Made by a program: the position numbers and the translations under genes. Positions 1 to 11,339 of a stretch of DNA of 17,199 nucleotides are shown piece after piece. The DNA comes from Smittium culicis (taxonomy: Eukaryota; Kickxellomycota; Harpellomycetes; Harpellales; Legeriomycetaceae), in assembly GCA_001970855.1 (NCBI GenBank), contig LSSN01000132.1, positions 1 to 17,199 on the forward strand, written 5' to 3'. How positions within the stretch are numbered: position 1 is the stretch's first letter; every line of letters begins with the position of its first letter. The notes under the pieces are model-generated. The model ran no database searches. It was not told the origin of the DNA and saw nothing but the letters and a program-made list of their open reading frames with translations.

Positions 1-834
1 CCGGTATCCCACATCACAGAAAGACCATATTCCGCAGATATGGAACCCTTAAAAACAGCTACAAGAAGCTCTTCCAACCGTTTTGGAAGAATTCATCAGA
101 TAATCTCTGTCAGGCATAAATAGGAAGATGTTCTTTGACGCCGGCTCCAGGAACTCCAGAATAGACTATGGCTCACCTTCTGTCCTCTTTTTACCTGGAA
201 CTTTATGATGCGAGAGAATAATTAACAGTTCCAAAGGACTTTAAAACCAACATTGGTAGTGTTAGGGGCTATATTGTAAGGGATATGGTATGAAGTTAGC
301 GTTAACTTCAGGTTCTGACACGACGATGGTTTACTTTCTAATAGCTCTCTGAGATGGGTCTGGAGAGTGCAACGTGTAGGGTTTAATTTTTTACTACTAT
401 TCATGAAACTTGTAACTCAGCTAATTTATTGACCTCGTAATTTAATTTTCCTGGGAACCCTATCTCATGGCGTGAGCCTTCCTGTCCTGTATCACCATCC
501 TTAAATGTTGAATTCGGGAGTGGGTATCATATTTAGGATGATGTACTTTCTATAATTGTGGCTGCCCCACAACAATCACATCGAGATATTATGAGTTTTT
601 ATACGTCTGTATCGGCGTATAGGGATTATATCGGACCTGCATGCATGAAGAAATTCATGATTCTGGTATCTCAGTGCAGGCTAGAGCAAAAAAGATCCTC
701 GAGGAGGAGATCAGTACTTTGGGCAAACATCAGATTATTGGTAGCTATGTTGTAATTACGAATTGAAAGAGGAATGGCGGAGCCGAGGTGGAAGGTGGCG
801 CCAGAAATAAGCTCTCTAAGCACGATTTTCAGTA
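1..834. other. Unassigned, possibly the decayed 5' part (ORF1) of the LINE
   Basis: No intact gene is visible here. Base composition is more balanced than in the AT-rich middle of the window and matches the LINE that follows, so this is plausibly the same element's first ORF or 5' region. The forward-strand reading frames are broken by stops every few dozen codons. The longest open piece (558-755, 65 codons) has no motif I recognise. One frame around 555-690 carries scattered Cys residues that could be a ruined zinc knuckle, but the spacing is not convincing. Assignment to the LINE rests on adjacency and composition only. Confidence 0.3.
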
Positions 835-1261
835 GTGATTAGAAGTTTAATTCACCATTTTCCAAACAAAAACACTAACACCAATACAGAACTCGCAGTG
901 GAGGCTTCTGAAAATGAAAAAGAATGGCGAGCTAATCGTAAGAGAGCGAATCCTTTAATATTCATTGAGAATAACGTCGAATTCTTAAAGAAGAGGAAAT
1001 TTGACTTAATGGGGGGAAACAGGGGATAAGAACTAAACAATTATTAGCAGTGATCCTGATGGTTTAAGTGCCTGAAGGTCAATCGAATAGCATGATGTTC
1101 CGAGGGTCTATCGGACCATCAGACGCTTTGACTTTCGGGATAGTTTGGGACAAAGATACACTTCACAAATAATATTGGAGTCCATGAATGATGTTATATT
1201 GACGTCCCTGAGAGTTGCGGAATTTACCAGAGTGTAGATATCATTTGATCTGATAAACCAG

Positions 1262-1995
1262 ATGATATTCGCTATAGTATCATTAAAGAATAAACGCATT
1301 CATTTGATAAAGTATCCTAGGATGCGGAAGAATATTTTGGGTCTGTCGGATCGTTATGTCACACTTAATATTAGGCTTTTCAGGCGCCAAAGCCTCGAAT
1401 ACTTCGAATTTTCAAGAATACCGCGCCCTAAGGTTGTGATTATTCAAGAGTCCAATTTTAAGAGGGTGGATTGGGCTATTACCATTCCAGGATATGAGGT
1501 TTTCCATGATTGTGCAATATAAGGATCCAATCACGGTGTGATACTTGATATTTATATGGTCCATCTGCTTATAGAGTACCCTGGAATTGTGGGTAATCTA
1601 GTTGTAGCTAAAACCCAACTATATGAGATAACTATTAAGTTTGGCACATTTTATTTTCCGTGTAACTCCAGTACTGAGAGGGATTACACTAAAAGGGAAA
1701 CTTTTAGAGCTTTTTCAAACCTGGAGCTTTGAAAATCTTGAAGTACCCTGCATTATTTCAGGAGACTTCAACATGTCAAATTCTGCTCTAGTCTTGTTTT
1801 TGAAGAGGTGTAATATTGATAGTAGTGAATTTTATTTCTCTTGAAGTATCAAGACCTATTCCGGTAACGGAGACAAAAAACGGTCAATTATTGATCATGC
1901 CAATGTTAATGAGGCTGCGAAGGGGTTTATTATAAATTCAAGAGTCAACTGCAGATAAAATATTTCCGAACATTGGCCAATTCTGGGAAGCTTGC
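1262..1995 (+). pseudogene. Endonuclease/exonuclease/phosphatase (APE-like) domain of the LINE, broken
   Basis: This part would encode the target-DNA nicking endonuclease of the LINE. Frame 2 (positions 1262-1732) reads PKVVIIQESNF, then IPGYEVF, then FYFPCNSSTERDY. The frame then shifts, and frame 3 continues with IISGDFNMSN. The Glu of QES (1448-1450), Asp and Asn of GDFN (1764-1772) and His of the SDH-type motif (1971-1973) correspond to catalytic residues of the EEP family. The SDH motif reads SEH here, with Asp replaced by Glu. Stops interrupt at 1520-1522 (TAA), 1842-1844 (TGA) and just before the SEHWPI motif. Some of these sit where Trp would be expected in related elements, which is inference. 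The domain is recognisable but dead. Confidence 0.8.
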
Positions 1996-2529
1996 TAAGT
2001 AGTAGGAAGTGATCTCATAAAAGTATAAGTACAGCATCTCCGAGGAATTTTCTAGTCCCTGTGAGGCTAGATATCATGCAGAAGGAAATTTTATACTATA
2101 ATTTTTGGGAACCCCTAGCAAACCTTGAAGATACCTCTACTATGGAGGCTGGAAAGATTTATTCAACCTTTGTAGATACCTCGAAGAAGATTGCCAATGA
2201 TTTGAACTTGTAAAAGGTATCAAACCGTAAATCTAACAGGTTCTACCTTACCCCTATAATATTGAAGGAGATCATAGCGAAAAATCTAGCTGAAGCGAAG
2301 TGGCATAAAGCTAGTGAAAATAAGAATCTCTGAAAAAAGGCAAAGAAGCTTTACCTAGCCTTTTCTTAGAAAATTAAGGAGGTCAAGTAATTGATTTGAA
2401 CTTTCAACCGCAAAATATGGTCCAATTTCCTTGATAAAGGTGCAAAAATCAAAGCCAGTAAAAAATGGTTGAGAACATTGACAGATAATTAGATGATTAA
2501 TTAGAAAACCCTTAAATTCTAATATTAAG

Positions 2530-3720
2530 CTTAGTGCGGTGCGGAACGAAACTGGGAATTTAATAACCTCACCAGATAAGAACTTTCAAAAAATTTATGG
2601 ATTTTATACAGCGCTTTCCAGTGATAGTACTGATAATTCGCGGAACTCTGATAGATGGGTGGAGGTTCTTGGTACTAGGAATGATAGTCATTTAGATATC
2701 AACCACGATATAGGTTGGGAAGAGGTAAGGACGATATTGATGGACTTGGCACTGCATAAGGCTCTGGGTAGTGATGGAATAGAAGCGGGATGGAAAAAAG
2801 TGCTATTCAACTAATATGATGTTTATTATCCAGAATAGCCTATGGATAAAGCCCTGCTTAACTTAATACAGACCATCTGGAGGAATAGATAGATTCCAAA
2901 GATCCGAAATATTGCTGATATAGTCTCTATCCCAAATAAAGGCGACCTAAAATTGTGGATAATTACAGAGGCAATACTTTGATTCCAACTGGGATGAAAA
3001 TCTTAGGCAGGGTCACTATAGGTAGGATTGCTAGACAGCTTGAGGCAAGGAAGAATATTTATTTCCTTCAAGAAATCTTTAGAAATGCTGAACAAGCCAT
3101 TGTGCAACTAGTGTCTCTTTACAATATTCTTAGCCGAAGACGAGTAGACAAGAAAGAAAAATTTTTTACTATCGTTGATTTTATAAAAGCTAAAGATATT
3201 GTACTCATAGAAGCTCTATTAAGGAAACTCTATCTCTGCGGAGTAAAGGGAAGAACATATGAGTTTTTCTCTGCATATTAAAAGTCACCAGAGCCAGGGA
3301 TGTGAATAGAGGCTCTATTTTAACCATTATTCAAAGTGACTAAAAAAATAAGACAAGGTTGTCCTATATCTCGCATGCTATGTAATATTTTTATAAATGC
3401 TATCTCAGATAAAGTTAATGAAGATTTAGCATTAGTTCGAGGAAAAAGTGTTAAAATACCTGGTATTCTGTTTTCAGATGACCAGGTATTACTGGATGAT
3501 TAAGAAGTGGGTCTTAGAGAAAATCTTCTGATTGTGGCGATGTGGGAAAATGATAACGAAACATCTTTTGTCATCTCAAATTGTGGATCCCTAGCAGTTG
3601 GGAGTGCGTTTGAGCAACCAGAAATTCTAAGTATACAAGGACAACTAGTACCTATATTCAAGGAATATTTGTACTTGGGCGTAGTCATCAATGACGAGCT
3701 AAAACTCTGAAGTTTTGAAG
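2530..3720 (+). pseudogene. Reverse transcriptase domain of the LINE, broken
   Basis: Frame 1 (2539-2814 and on to about 2950) carries the N-terminal RT region: a WEEVRTIL segment, a KALGSDGI segment, then LLNLIQTIW and SIPNKGDLK. The frame then shifts, and frame 3 gives DNYRG, KILGRV and a degenerate copy of the QAGFR motif. The polymerase aspartate lies in VDFIKAKD (3174-3197). RQGCP is RT motif B' and FSDD is the YxDD-box equivalent, with Ser where Ala or Val is usual. A run of GVVIND with preceding YL (3670-3695) matches the segment that usually follows the polymerase core. All three metal-binding aspartates are still encoded, although stops fall at 2812-2814, 3279-3281, 3297-3305 and 3501-3503. 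This is the remnant of the enzyme that copies element RNA at the nicked chromosome. Confidence 0.85.
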
Positions 3721-4700
3721 ACAAAAAGTCGAAAAAGCTGAAGCTTGCTACACTAACATCTGGCGCTTACTTTCTTCTAAATCAGTACCGATGGTCTCTA
3801 TGGTACTCTTTTTGAGAGGGGTATTGGAAGCTAGAATGAGAAATGGAGGATGAATTCAAATGTGTTTAGAGACAGGTCCAGAAGCCTTAAAAAGGTCCTT
3901 AACAATTGGTAGAAAAACTTTACAAGTGTTTCTGACAGAGCGACTATCGTGAAGATCGGTAATCTCTGGTTTGAATTTAAGGTTCCACCTGTGTATGTAA
4001 GTTATGGATATGCAAGAGCTAGAGCATACCAGAAATTTCAGAATATTTTGACGTCCATCACAATTTTGCTTAAGGACATGTCTAATGGGTCATGGGGGAA
4101 AGTCTCCAATGGCTGTTTAAATCGCATCGACCTTAAAAGTAAGGGCAAGATTAATTCTTGAGTACATTAGCTATGGATCAAGCGAAATTTCCTTTAGATA
4201 GTTACTATACATGTTCGAATTTCAAATGAATAATAGTTATTGAAAATCGGATCTAAATGCCCAAGCTATTCTGCTGCTAACTTTCTGTACAGGGTGGCGC
4301 TGCTTTGGTATCTGGAATTCCTTTTTAGCTCACAAATTGGGAAGAGATAAAGACGGGATCAAGGAAAGGTGTTCCATGTGCTAATTTCACACGTTTCATG
4401 ACCTTGAAGTTCAGTCATGACAAATTAAGACAGATTTTTCGGTACTAAGTCTCAGTCAGAGAGTCTCAGGCTTTATGAAATTTTCGATGAACTGAAACAA
4501 TTATTGTACTTTTTATAATGAATCTATGAGTATCTGCCTTCTGGATGGTAGCTCGAGTGAAAATCTTGGGACTATATATATGGGTGAAGACGAATTTTTT
4601 ATCGTACTAACAGTAGCAAAGCTCTTGCAGATAGCATGCCAAAATTTACTGAAAAATTATGACAGCATGTCAAGAGATCCCGAAAACCCGTAAGTGCCTC
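3721..4700 (+). pseudogene. C-terminal region of the LINE ORF2 with a ruined CCHC-like knuckle
   Basis: Downstream of the polymerase core, one frame reads MVLFLRGVLEARMR (about 3792-3835). Another reads GNLWFEFKVPP and YARARAYQKF (3949-4161), ending NGSWGKVSNG, which resembles the thumb and post-RT part of fungal LINEs. Farther on, KERCSMC (about 4361-4381) followed by FHDLEVQ is a Cys-x2-Cys...His pattern. A TAA follows the second Cys immediately, and the expected final Cys reads as Ser. The last recognisable piece is LLDGSSSENLGTIYMGEDE (about 4535-4595). Frames shift repeatedly, so homology is patchy and parts are my reading of short open stretches. Confidence 0.6.
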
Positions 4701-4870
4701 TGTATAAGGTTTTAATCTGTTCCTGTGATTCGTATGTTAATCTATCTTTGGTATGTATCAAAAGCGATTCAATCTGAGCACAGAATTTTCAGGATCCCAC
4801 GAGAAGCTACCCTTTAGTCCTACGAAGCTAATGTGGAATTCTTTCTACCTTAGAATCGACAGAGTTAAAA

Positions 4871-7800
4871 TAAAATGCACAAATTTCAAATGAAAAATAC
4901 TTCGAGAATAAAATTAGGGCCTAAGCTACGTATAGCCCTGATTAAGCAAGATTTAATTTTAGGTAGGTAGAATTTCTATATTTAAAATCTACTATGAGTA
5001 CTCAATTATAACTCATAAATGGATTTGTGACCATTATTGACCAACTAGACACATTAATAAAATTTAATTTACAAAAATTTCTAATAATTGGTGATTCTTT
5101 CTTGTAAAACGATATAATATCAATCTAAGAAACCTCTGCTGTGATTTTTTGAACAAGATTGAATTAACAAAAGTTTTCAGACTGATTATCAAACTGGTCA
5201 TAAAATTAAATTATAATTTATCAATTTCTAAAAGGATTTTTGCTATTTGGAAAATCAAAACTCATATCTAAGGAAATTATAAATTATGTACTTATAATAA
5301 ATTATATTTTATTCCCTTTTCTACAAAAGTGCATAATAAATTATAATACTATAAAGCGAAAAGTCATTTTTTTCTGGTATTAGACTCAAGGATAATGTGA
5401 AAAAAAAATTCTGGACTAAAAAATTGATAATACTATATTATGTGATTCAAAAACACAATTTTATTAATATTATTTTTAGTTCAATAACAAGAGTTTATTG
5501 GTATGCTTAAAGTAATAAATATTCATATATCCACATCTAATAATGTCCAGGATACTATTTATTTTCGATAATAAATCGCTACAAGATATAATTCAGTTTA
5601 ATCAATAGTATTGATAATGAGACTGTTAATTGAATTTTTAAATCTGAATAGTACAAATTCAAGATCTGTGAAATATCATTGATTTAAGTAGCGCTATTAA
5701 TAGAATTATTAACAAATTCTAGAAGCGATTTCTGGTAGAAATTGTACATTAAAATAATAAATCTCATATTCCTGACGTATTTACAGAAAAATAGACTAAA
5801 ATTTTATTTATTAAATAATAATTTGTCTTTACCTTTAATATTCAATTAAAATAAAAGAAAAACTCTATTATACTCATAAAATACAAAAAGTTCGTCAAAA
5901 ATGATTTCGTATAGCGGATATATGTTCAGAACTATAAAAAACATCAGAATTGAATTAATAAAATACATAAAATGTTTAAATAGCAAAAATTTTTCAAATT
6001 TGAAATTGTTAATGAAGGTTTTTAATGCTTTTGAGCGGTATATTAGATCATTTAGTATGGTATTTTAAAGAATAAATCAGTCCAGAGAAACAAAAAATAC
6101 TATGTTTAATATAGTTAGGCTCAATTTCAATCACGGAAAATTCACAAATATGAAAATTACAAAACTTTTCCCTCGAGTAAAATGGATAGAATAAAATTCT
6201 TTATATCGAAAATAAAGTTTTCCGATCATAATATACTTATTTCAGCGGTAAATAAATCCCATAGATTATTATATATTAAAAATATTACGATTAAATTTCT
6301 TAAGTAAGTTATATGGAATTATACGTATTAGAGCTATCAGTTAAGAAAAAAGTAAATAAATAATTGATGTAAAAACAAATTTATAGATTAAAAGTTTTTC
6401 AAAACTCAATATAAAATCAATTTTCATGGCTGTGACTGAACCACCAAAGATAAATCAAAGATTAATTGTACTTATTGATTATCAAAAATGAATTCGAAGT
6501 TTTAAAATGAAATGAGATGAAATATGACACAAAAAAATTTATTCTTTTAAAGATTCCTATATCGAAAAATCTAATAAGATATTAATATCCCAATATCCAA
6601 AATTTTTTTTTTTTAATTTATGAGTGTAAAAAAACGATAAAATTTAACGAAATAAGCTGAAAATTAAAATTCATAAATTTAATATTCAATCAGAAAGAAC
6701 CATAGAGAGATCTAAATACGCTTAGTATTAGATTTTCAATAGGAGTATTATTGATAAAAATCTTACTTAACACTTCATAATTACCAAAGCTGTATATCAA
6801 GCTATAAATGAAATCAAAAACATTGATTTTAACATAATTTTTAGCAGCATTAAACCTCTTGACTATATGTTAAATAAATTTAGGTATTTTCTGACTCCTA
6901 TTATCTATATATTATTTAAATGCAGAAAAACATATAGATTCATCATCAAATATATCAAATAATACATGAAACAGTTATTATTGAATACAGCAAAAAAAAA
7001 GATTCTGGATATTTTATGAATTTCAAATAGTTAATTATTCAGTCTTGATTTTATCTCCCAATATAAATATAAGATATAAAATAATTGATTAGTGCACACT
7101 CCCAACCCAACCCCATATGAGATTATATACTATTTTTTGTGAACGGCTGATACGATTTAAATTGGAATATATAAAATTTTTCACAGTGGAAAGCATTTTA
7201 TATAACCACATACTCTTATAATCTCAAATTACGTATTTAAAATTTGATAATAAACGAGCATTAAATTAAGATTAATTCTGGAATTTAGCCACATAATTAT
7301 GAATAAAAACAGAAAAATTGGTTTAGTTGTCACCTGATTCAAATGTTTTATTTTTAACTCACTCTAGTAACTCTCAAGAAATTCAAATTATAGATTCAAA
7401 AGTCAATATTATCCCTGATTTAAATTATTATATATCCTATACTAGCAAAAATTTGAAATTAAACTGGCTCAGAAAACGATAATAAATTGTTTTTTAGGTG
7501 AGATAATATTAAAGTTTTTTCGAATAAAAAACCAACCAATCAATATTAAATTTTCCGTAAGATAATAATGGTACGCAAGAGGGTGCATAGAAACAGCGTA
7601 TTAATTGAAAAAAAATTCTATTATTAAAAAATTTCAAAATTTAATAACTAAGATTATAACACTTTATATTTCCATTGCTCTAATATTATATTTAGTCAGT
7701 TATCTTTGAGTTAATTCAATAAAATAATTTTATTGGAAAAATTTTCATTAATCAATGAAATATTTATATTTTAATTGGACGTAGTAGAAAAACTAGATAA

Positions 7801-7988
7801 TTAAAATTCAAATATTAAATAGAGACTAAAACTATGACAAAGAAAATTTAAGTTAAGCAGATAATATATGAAGTAAATGTACAAGTGTATCACAAGTTTT
7901 ATCCTATAACAAAAAAAAACATCATAATCACGACTATAATTATTAAGAAAATTTAAAATTACAGTCTGCAAAATAAAAATTGTTCGAA
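4871..7988. other. AT-rich gene-free stretch
   Basis: About 3.1 kb of strongly AT-rich sequence follows the LINE. All six frames are closed at short intervals. I see no tRNA-like sequence, no CRISPR-like regular repeats and no recognisable protein fossil. Homopolymer runs of A and T are frequent, for example around 6604-6614. A short C-rich patch (about 7100-7113, ACTCCCAACCCAACCCC) is the only marked break in composition. The stretch is probably non-coding, possibly old transposon sequence eroded past recognition. Confidence 0.6.
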
Positions 7989-8073
7989 TTTTTTGTTTTT
8001 TGTTTTTTGCTTTTTTTTAATACCTTTTTAATACCTTTTTAATACCTTTTTAATACCCTTTTAATACCTTTTT
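7989..8073. repeat. T-rich heptamer run followed by an 11-bp minisatellite (AATACCTTTTT x5)
   Basis: Three units of TTTTTTG (7989-8009) lead through C and a T8 run into five tandem copies of AATACCTTTTT (8019-8029, 8030-8040, 8041-8051, 8052-8062, 8063-8073). The first three and the fifth copies are identical. The fourth reads AATACCCTTTT. The near identity of the units suggests recent expansion or turnover, in contrast to the decayed DNA around it. It lies about 210 bp beyond the end of the Tc1-like fossil. Confidence 0.95.
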
Positions 8074-8284
8074 TATTACTAAATCCACTAAATTCATAAA
8101 TTTTACAAGTAAAAAGTGCCTGGTCTACAACTGCCAATGAAATGTTAAATAAACTTACAGCTTTTAAACATTAAAGCGAAAAATTAAATAAATAATAAAA
8201 ATCAAATAAACCAAGACAAATTCTTGTTTTTTTTTGTTTTTTTCCACTCAAAACTTTGACAGTTCACAACTAGTTTTTAATAAT

Positions 8285-9300
8285 TCTTTTTTTTTTTCCT
8301 ATCTGGAATGAAAGAAATTATTTTGGTGAATGTATTGATCGATATTTTATCTCGTCCTGCTTTGAATTTTTGGTACAACTCATAAAACATTTTTTGGAGG
8401 GTTATGATAATAGCTTGGTTTCGTTTTTACAAAATTCCAGTGTATTTCAATTGAGTTGAGATGTGAAGGCTGAGGTTTTCAAAAAAGAATTCCAAACTAT
8501 TGTTGTTCCAAGTAAGGCATTTTAGTTCGAGGTGGGTGATGCCTGAAGTTATCTTGTTGAAAAATTAATGAATGTAAATTCAAGTTGTCATTATCGATGA
8601 TGGTTTTTAGTTCCTTATTTAATATCACAACTTGAACTTTAGGATTAACCGAAAATTTTGTTTTGATTGTATTATCAACTCGAAATGATTCAAAAGATAT
8701 ATATACCATTAATATTACACCCTTATTCTGAGATGTAAATTTTATTTTATGCTTTTTAAGATGAGTACCCACTTTTATAAATTCCCAATCGTCCCCATAT
8801 ATCAAGTATGAAGTAATAATTGTCACTTCAGACTAAAGCAGATTTCGATTATCATCAAATGTCCAATTTTTAAAGTTATTAGCAAAAATAAATCGGTTAG
8901 AAATATTTTTTTTGATAAAATCGGTTTAAATTTTCTTTTTACAAATTTAAAGTCACTCTTTTATAAGTTTTTTCGTAATAATTATTATGCGATGTATAAA
9001 TAAAAATCGGTTATTATTTATCTTATTATTTCTCAAAGATGAATTTTTTGTTTTTAGATAAACTCAATGTTATGATTATTAATGTGTTTTGTGAAAATTT
9101 TCTTTGATGGTCTTTTGTAAGTCGAAAACGTTTTGCAATGTATAAGCTAATAATTTTCTAATCGTGGAAATACTAACATTAATTTTTTCTTCCTACTCTC
9201 TATGGCTCTTATCAATTTATTAACATGAAACAAATAAATTAGTTTTTGGCGCGATACATTTTTCATTATTTTTCAAATACAACTGTATTTTACATTTAAT
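8285..9300 (-). pseudogene. Fossil Tc1-like (DD34E) transposase
   Basis: The reverse strand holds the remains of a cut-and-paste transposase of the Tc1 family. The longest open piece (8826-8497) contains GTHLKKHKIKF, then a VILMVYISFESF segment equivalent to the family's glycine-rich VMVWG region, and IFQQDN with the second catalytic Asp (codon 8553-8551). Past a TAG and a TGA the same frame gives HLNSIEIHWNFVK. The third catalytic residue, Glu (codon 8448-8446), lies exactly 34 residues after the Asp, which is the Tc1 spacing. Upstream, NVSISTIRKLL (from 9180 downward) resembles the second helix-turn-helix of the DNA-binding region. Past the catalytic Glu, a frameshift is needed to read KISINTFTKIISFIPDR (about 8335-8285), like the family C-terminus. 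The first catalytic Asp seems lost: the site near 8838-8830 reads stop-SEVT where WSDE would be expected. I found no terminal inverted repeats. Family assignment is solid, outer limits are approximate. Confidence 0.85.
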
Positions 9301-11339
9301 ATTTAGCAACGGTAATAAAATTAATAAAAAAGAGGTAATTTAAATGTGATTAGAGTCGTGCTGTTTCTGCTATAAATGCTTTTAGATTATAATTGAATAA
9401 CAATCAAAAAATTAAATTTTTTATAATATTTTAGTATTTTTATAAATACCTTTATTAATTATAATCCGATAAATATATAACTTTTATTTATAAATAGAAA
9501 TTTTTTTTAAAATTTCAAATAAAATTAGGTGTTGATAAGTGTATTTTGGAAAAAGTTATTTAAAATAAAAAACATATAAGAAAATAAAACAATCCAACAT
9601 TTTTTTTTAGCAATCAGTATTAAATAATCTATTTAATAAATAGATATAGAACCGAAAACGTTTAGTTAAAATTTTTTTTGAGCCAATGAATCTAATACAA
9701 AATTTATTGTAGATTATAAGTATTTTGGGCCATAAAAATGCAATTTAAATCGTCAATCCTACCCACAATTCGATTTAATATAATAAAATCAGAAGGTTAA
9801 CGATGTGTAAACATAAGATATCACCAATTTTAATTCTTTTATCTATTTCGCTATATATTTTAAATGGTCCAGAAAGAATACCATTTATCATAATTTAGGT
9901 TTATAGAATATATTTAATTAATAAAGCATCTGAAGTAGCACATATATGTAGAATTTTCAGCTACTGTTGTCGAATTCTTTTGTTATTTTGAATATCTGTT
10001 CATAGGAATGATTTGGAATTGTATATTATTTTCTTTTATAGATTGGTTTATATTTATTATAAAAATATAGATAATTTAAAAACTATATAAAATATATTTG
10101 ATTATGAAATGTGTTAAATTTAATATTATTTGGCCAAAAAAAATTCTTTTTCTTAATTAAAATCTTGAATTCTTTTGTGTCACCTAGTTTCAATTTGTTA
10201 CTTTAACCTTTCTTATTCTTTTATAATTTTTCTTTTGATCCATAGGTCGTGGTTTTTATACTTTTCTGGTTACAAGTCAAATTTTGTGACACGAATTTAG
10301 ACATAGTTATTACTATAAATATAGCCTAATAAAATTATAAACCAGCGTGATTGATTAAATTCTCAATTTTAGTTTGAAATCATGATTTTAATCATAAATT
10401 TTAAATTTTTTCAAGATTATTTTCGGAATATACTAAAAGAAATAAAAGTATAGAATCAGTTTACAAAGCAGATTCTTTGGCAGTTTCTACACTTACACAT
10501 ATTTAGATGGATAAAAATGAGCTCTCTAAAACAAGTTCTTATCATTTTATTTTATCTTCATTAGCCTGAAGATATACTGCTTTGTGAAAATTTCGAATTT
10601 CAGGCAGATTATGACACAAAGAATAAATTTAAATTTACAGCTATTTATTTATTTATTTTGCAGAATTAAATAGTCAAAATTGAGCAATTTTTATATAGAC
10701 TATATAAATATATATGTTCAAATAGTGCATATTTTGCAGCATCTCAAAATAAAACTATTGGCAAGAAAACCAAGGAACATGCCTGTATTAAAAAATAATA
10801 ATAATAAAACTTGCAAGAATGGAGCACAATATAGTGGATAATATACATTGACACAATGCTCTTTATATAAAAAAAATTAAAGCTGGAAAGTTATTTTTTT
10901 TTATATTCTCGATTTAGTTTTAATGCTTTTTATAATAGATAATAGCTTAATGGCGTAAAAAAAAATAGCAACTGACATTAGCAATATAAATTAATAGATA
11001 TAGACGATTATTGAAGGTTGTTTAAAAATTTATGAAGAGAAAAAACTAATTTGTTTTCGCTTTTTTTTTATTTTTATTTTACATTTCTCGAGTAGCGAAT
11101 TAAGAAATTGGAAAAACAATTATTTGATAAAGTTTATAAAATAAGCAGTTAAGCAGCTGGTATAGAATTTAATAATACTTTTTTTAATGTTTACGAATTT
11201 GAACGATATTTAACTCTTTATGGAGTCTACTCACTTTTTAACTTTTTATAAAACCGTAATTGGATAAACAAATATAAGGTATTAATTATTGAGTGCATTT
11301 ATGATAATGTCCAATAAAGTATATTGCATCTGTTTTAAT
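9301..11339. other. AT-rich gene-free stretch
   Basis: About 2 kb with very high AT content, frequent stops in every frame and many short A/T runs. I see no RNA gene, no protein motif and no long repeat. The only structure that stood out is the pair of interlocked inverted repeats at 10564-10621, listed separately. Confidence 0.55.
10564..10621. repeat. Two interlocked 7-bp inverted repeats (pseudoknot-like layout)
   Basis: GCCTGAA (10564-10570) pairs with TTCAGGC (10599-10605), and CTTTGTG (10580-10586) pairs with CACAAAG (10615-10621). Both are perfect and each has a 28-base separation. Because the second pair starts inside the first and ends outside it, a transcript would have H-type pseudoknot topology, with intervening segments of 9, 12 and 9 bases. 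No coding context supports a function, and chance is a real alternative in 8 kb of sequence. Confidence 0.4.

Larger units (their letters stand above)
835..4870 (+). mobile_element. Decayed non-LTR retrotransposon (LINE) with APE-type endonuclease and reverse transcriptase
   Basis: Read across three forward frames, the region gives the domain order of an APE-class LINE ORF2: endonuclease, linker, reverse transcriptase, and a C-terminal cysteine/histidine region. Landmarks in order are a QES endonuclease motif (1445-1453), GDFN (1761-1772), SEHWPI (1965-1982), NYRG (2961-2972), the polymerase aspartate in VDF (3174-3182), RQGCP (3351-3365), FSDD (3471-3482) and CSMC (4370-4381). All three stop codons occur in-frame many times, and frameshifts are needed near 1700-1740, 2500, 2950 and after about 3720. 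The copy cannot encode a working protein. Boundaries are soft: the 5' end may reach position 1, and the 3' end is put at the drop into AT-rich sequence near 4870. I see no clear target-site duplication or poly-A tail. Absence of a restriction-like endonuclease argues against the R2 type. The clade is not determined. Confidence 0.85.

Noticed and set aside
558..755. 65-codon forward open frame as an independent gene
   Set aside because: There is no domain, it is short, and it sits in sequence that looks like decayed transposon.
835..4870. Reassigned stop codons as an explanation for the interrupted LINE frames
   Set aside because: All three stop codons and several frameshifts occur, while the intact arrestin gene uses TGG for Trp, has no internal stop and ends in TAA.
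1..4870. LTR retrotransposon
   Set aside because: The order is endonuclease before reverse transcriptase, with no protease, integrase or long terminal repeats, which is the LINE arrangement.
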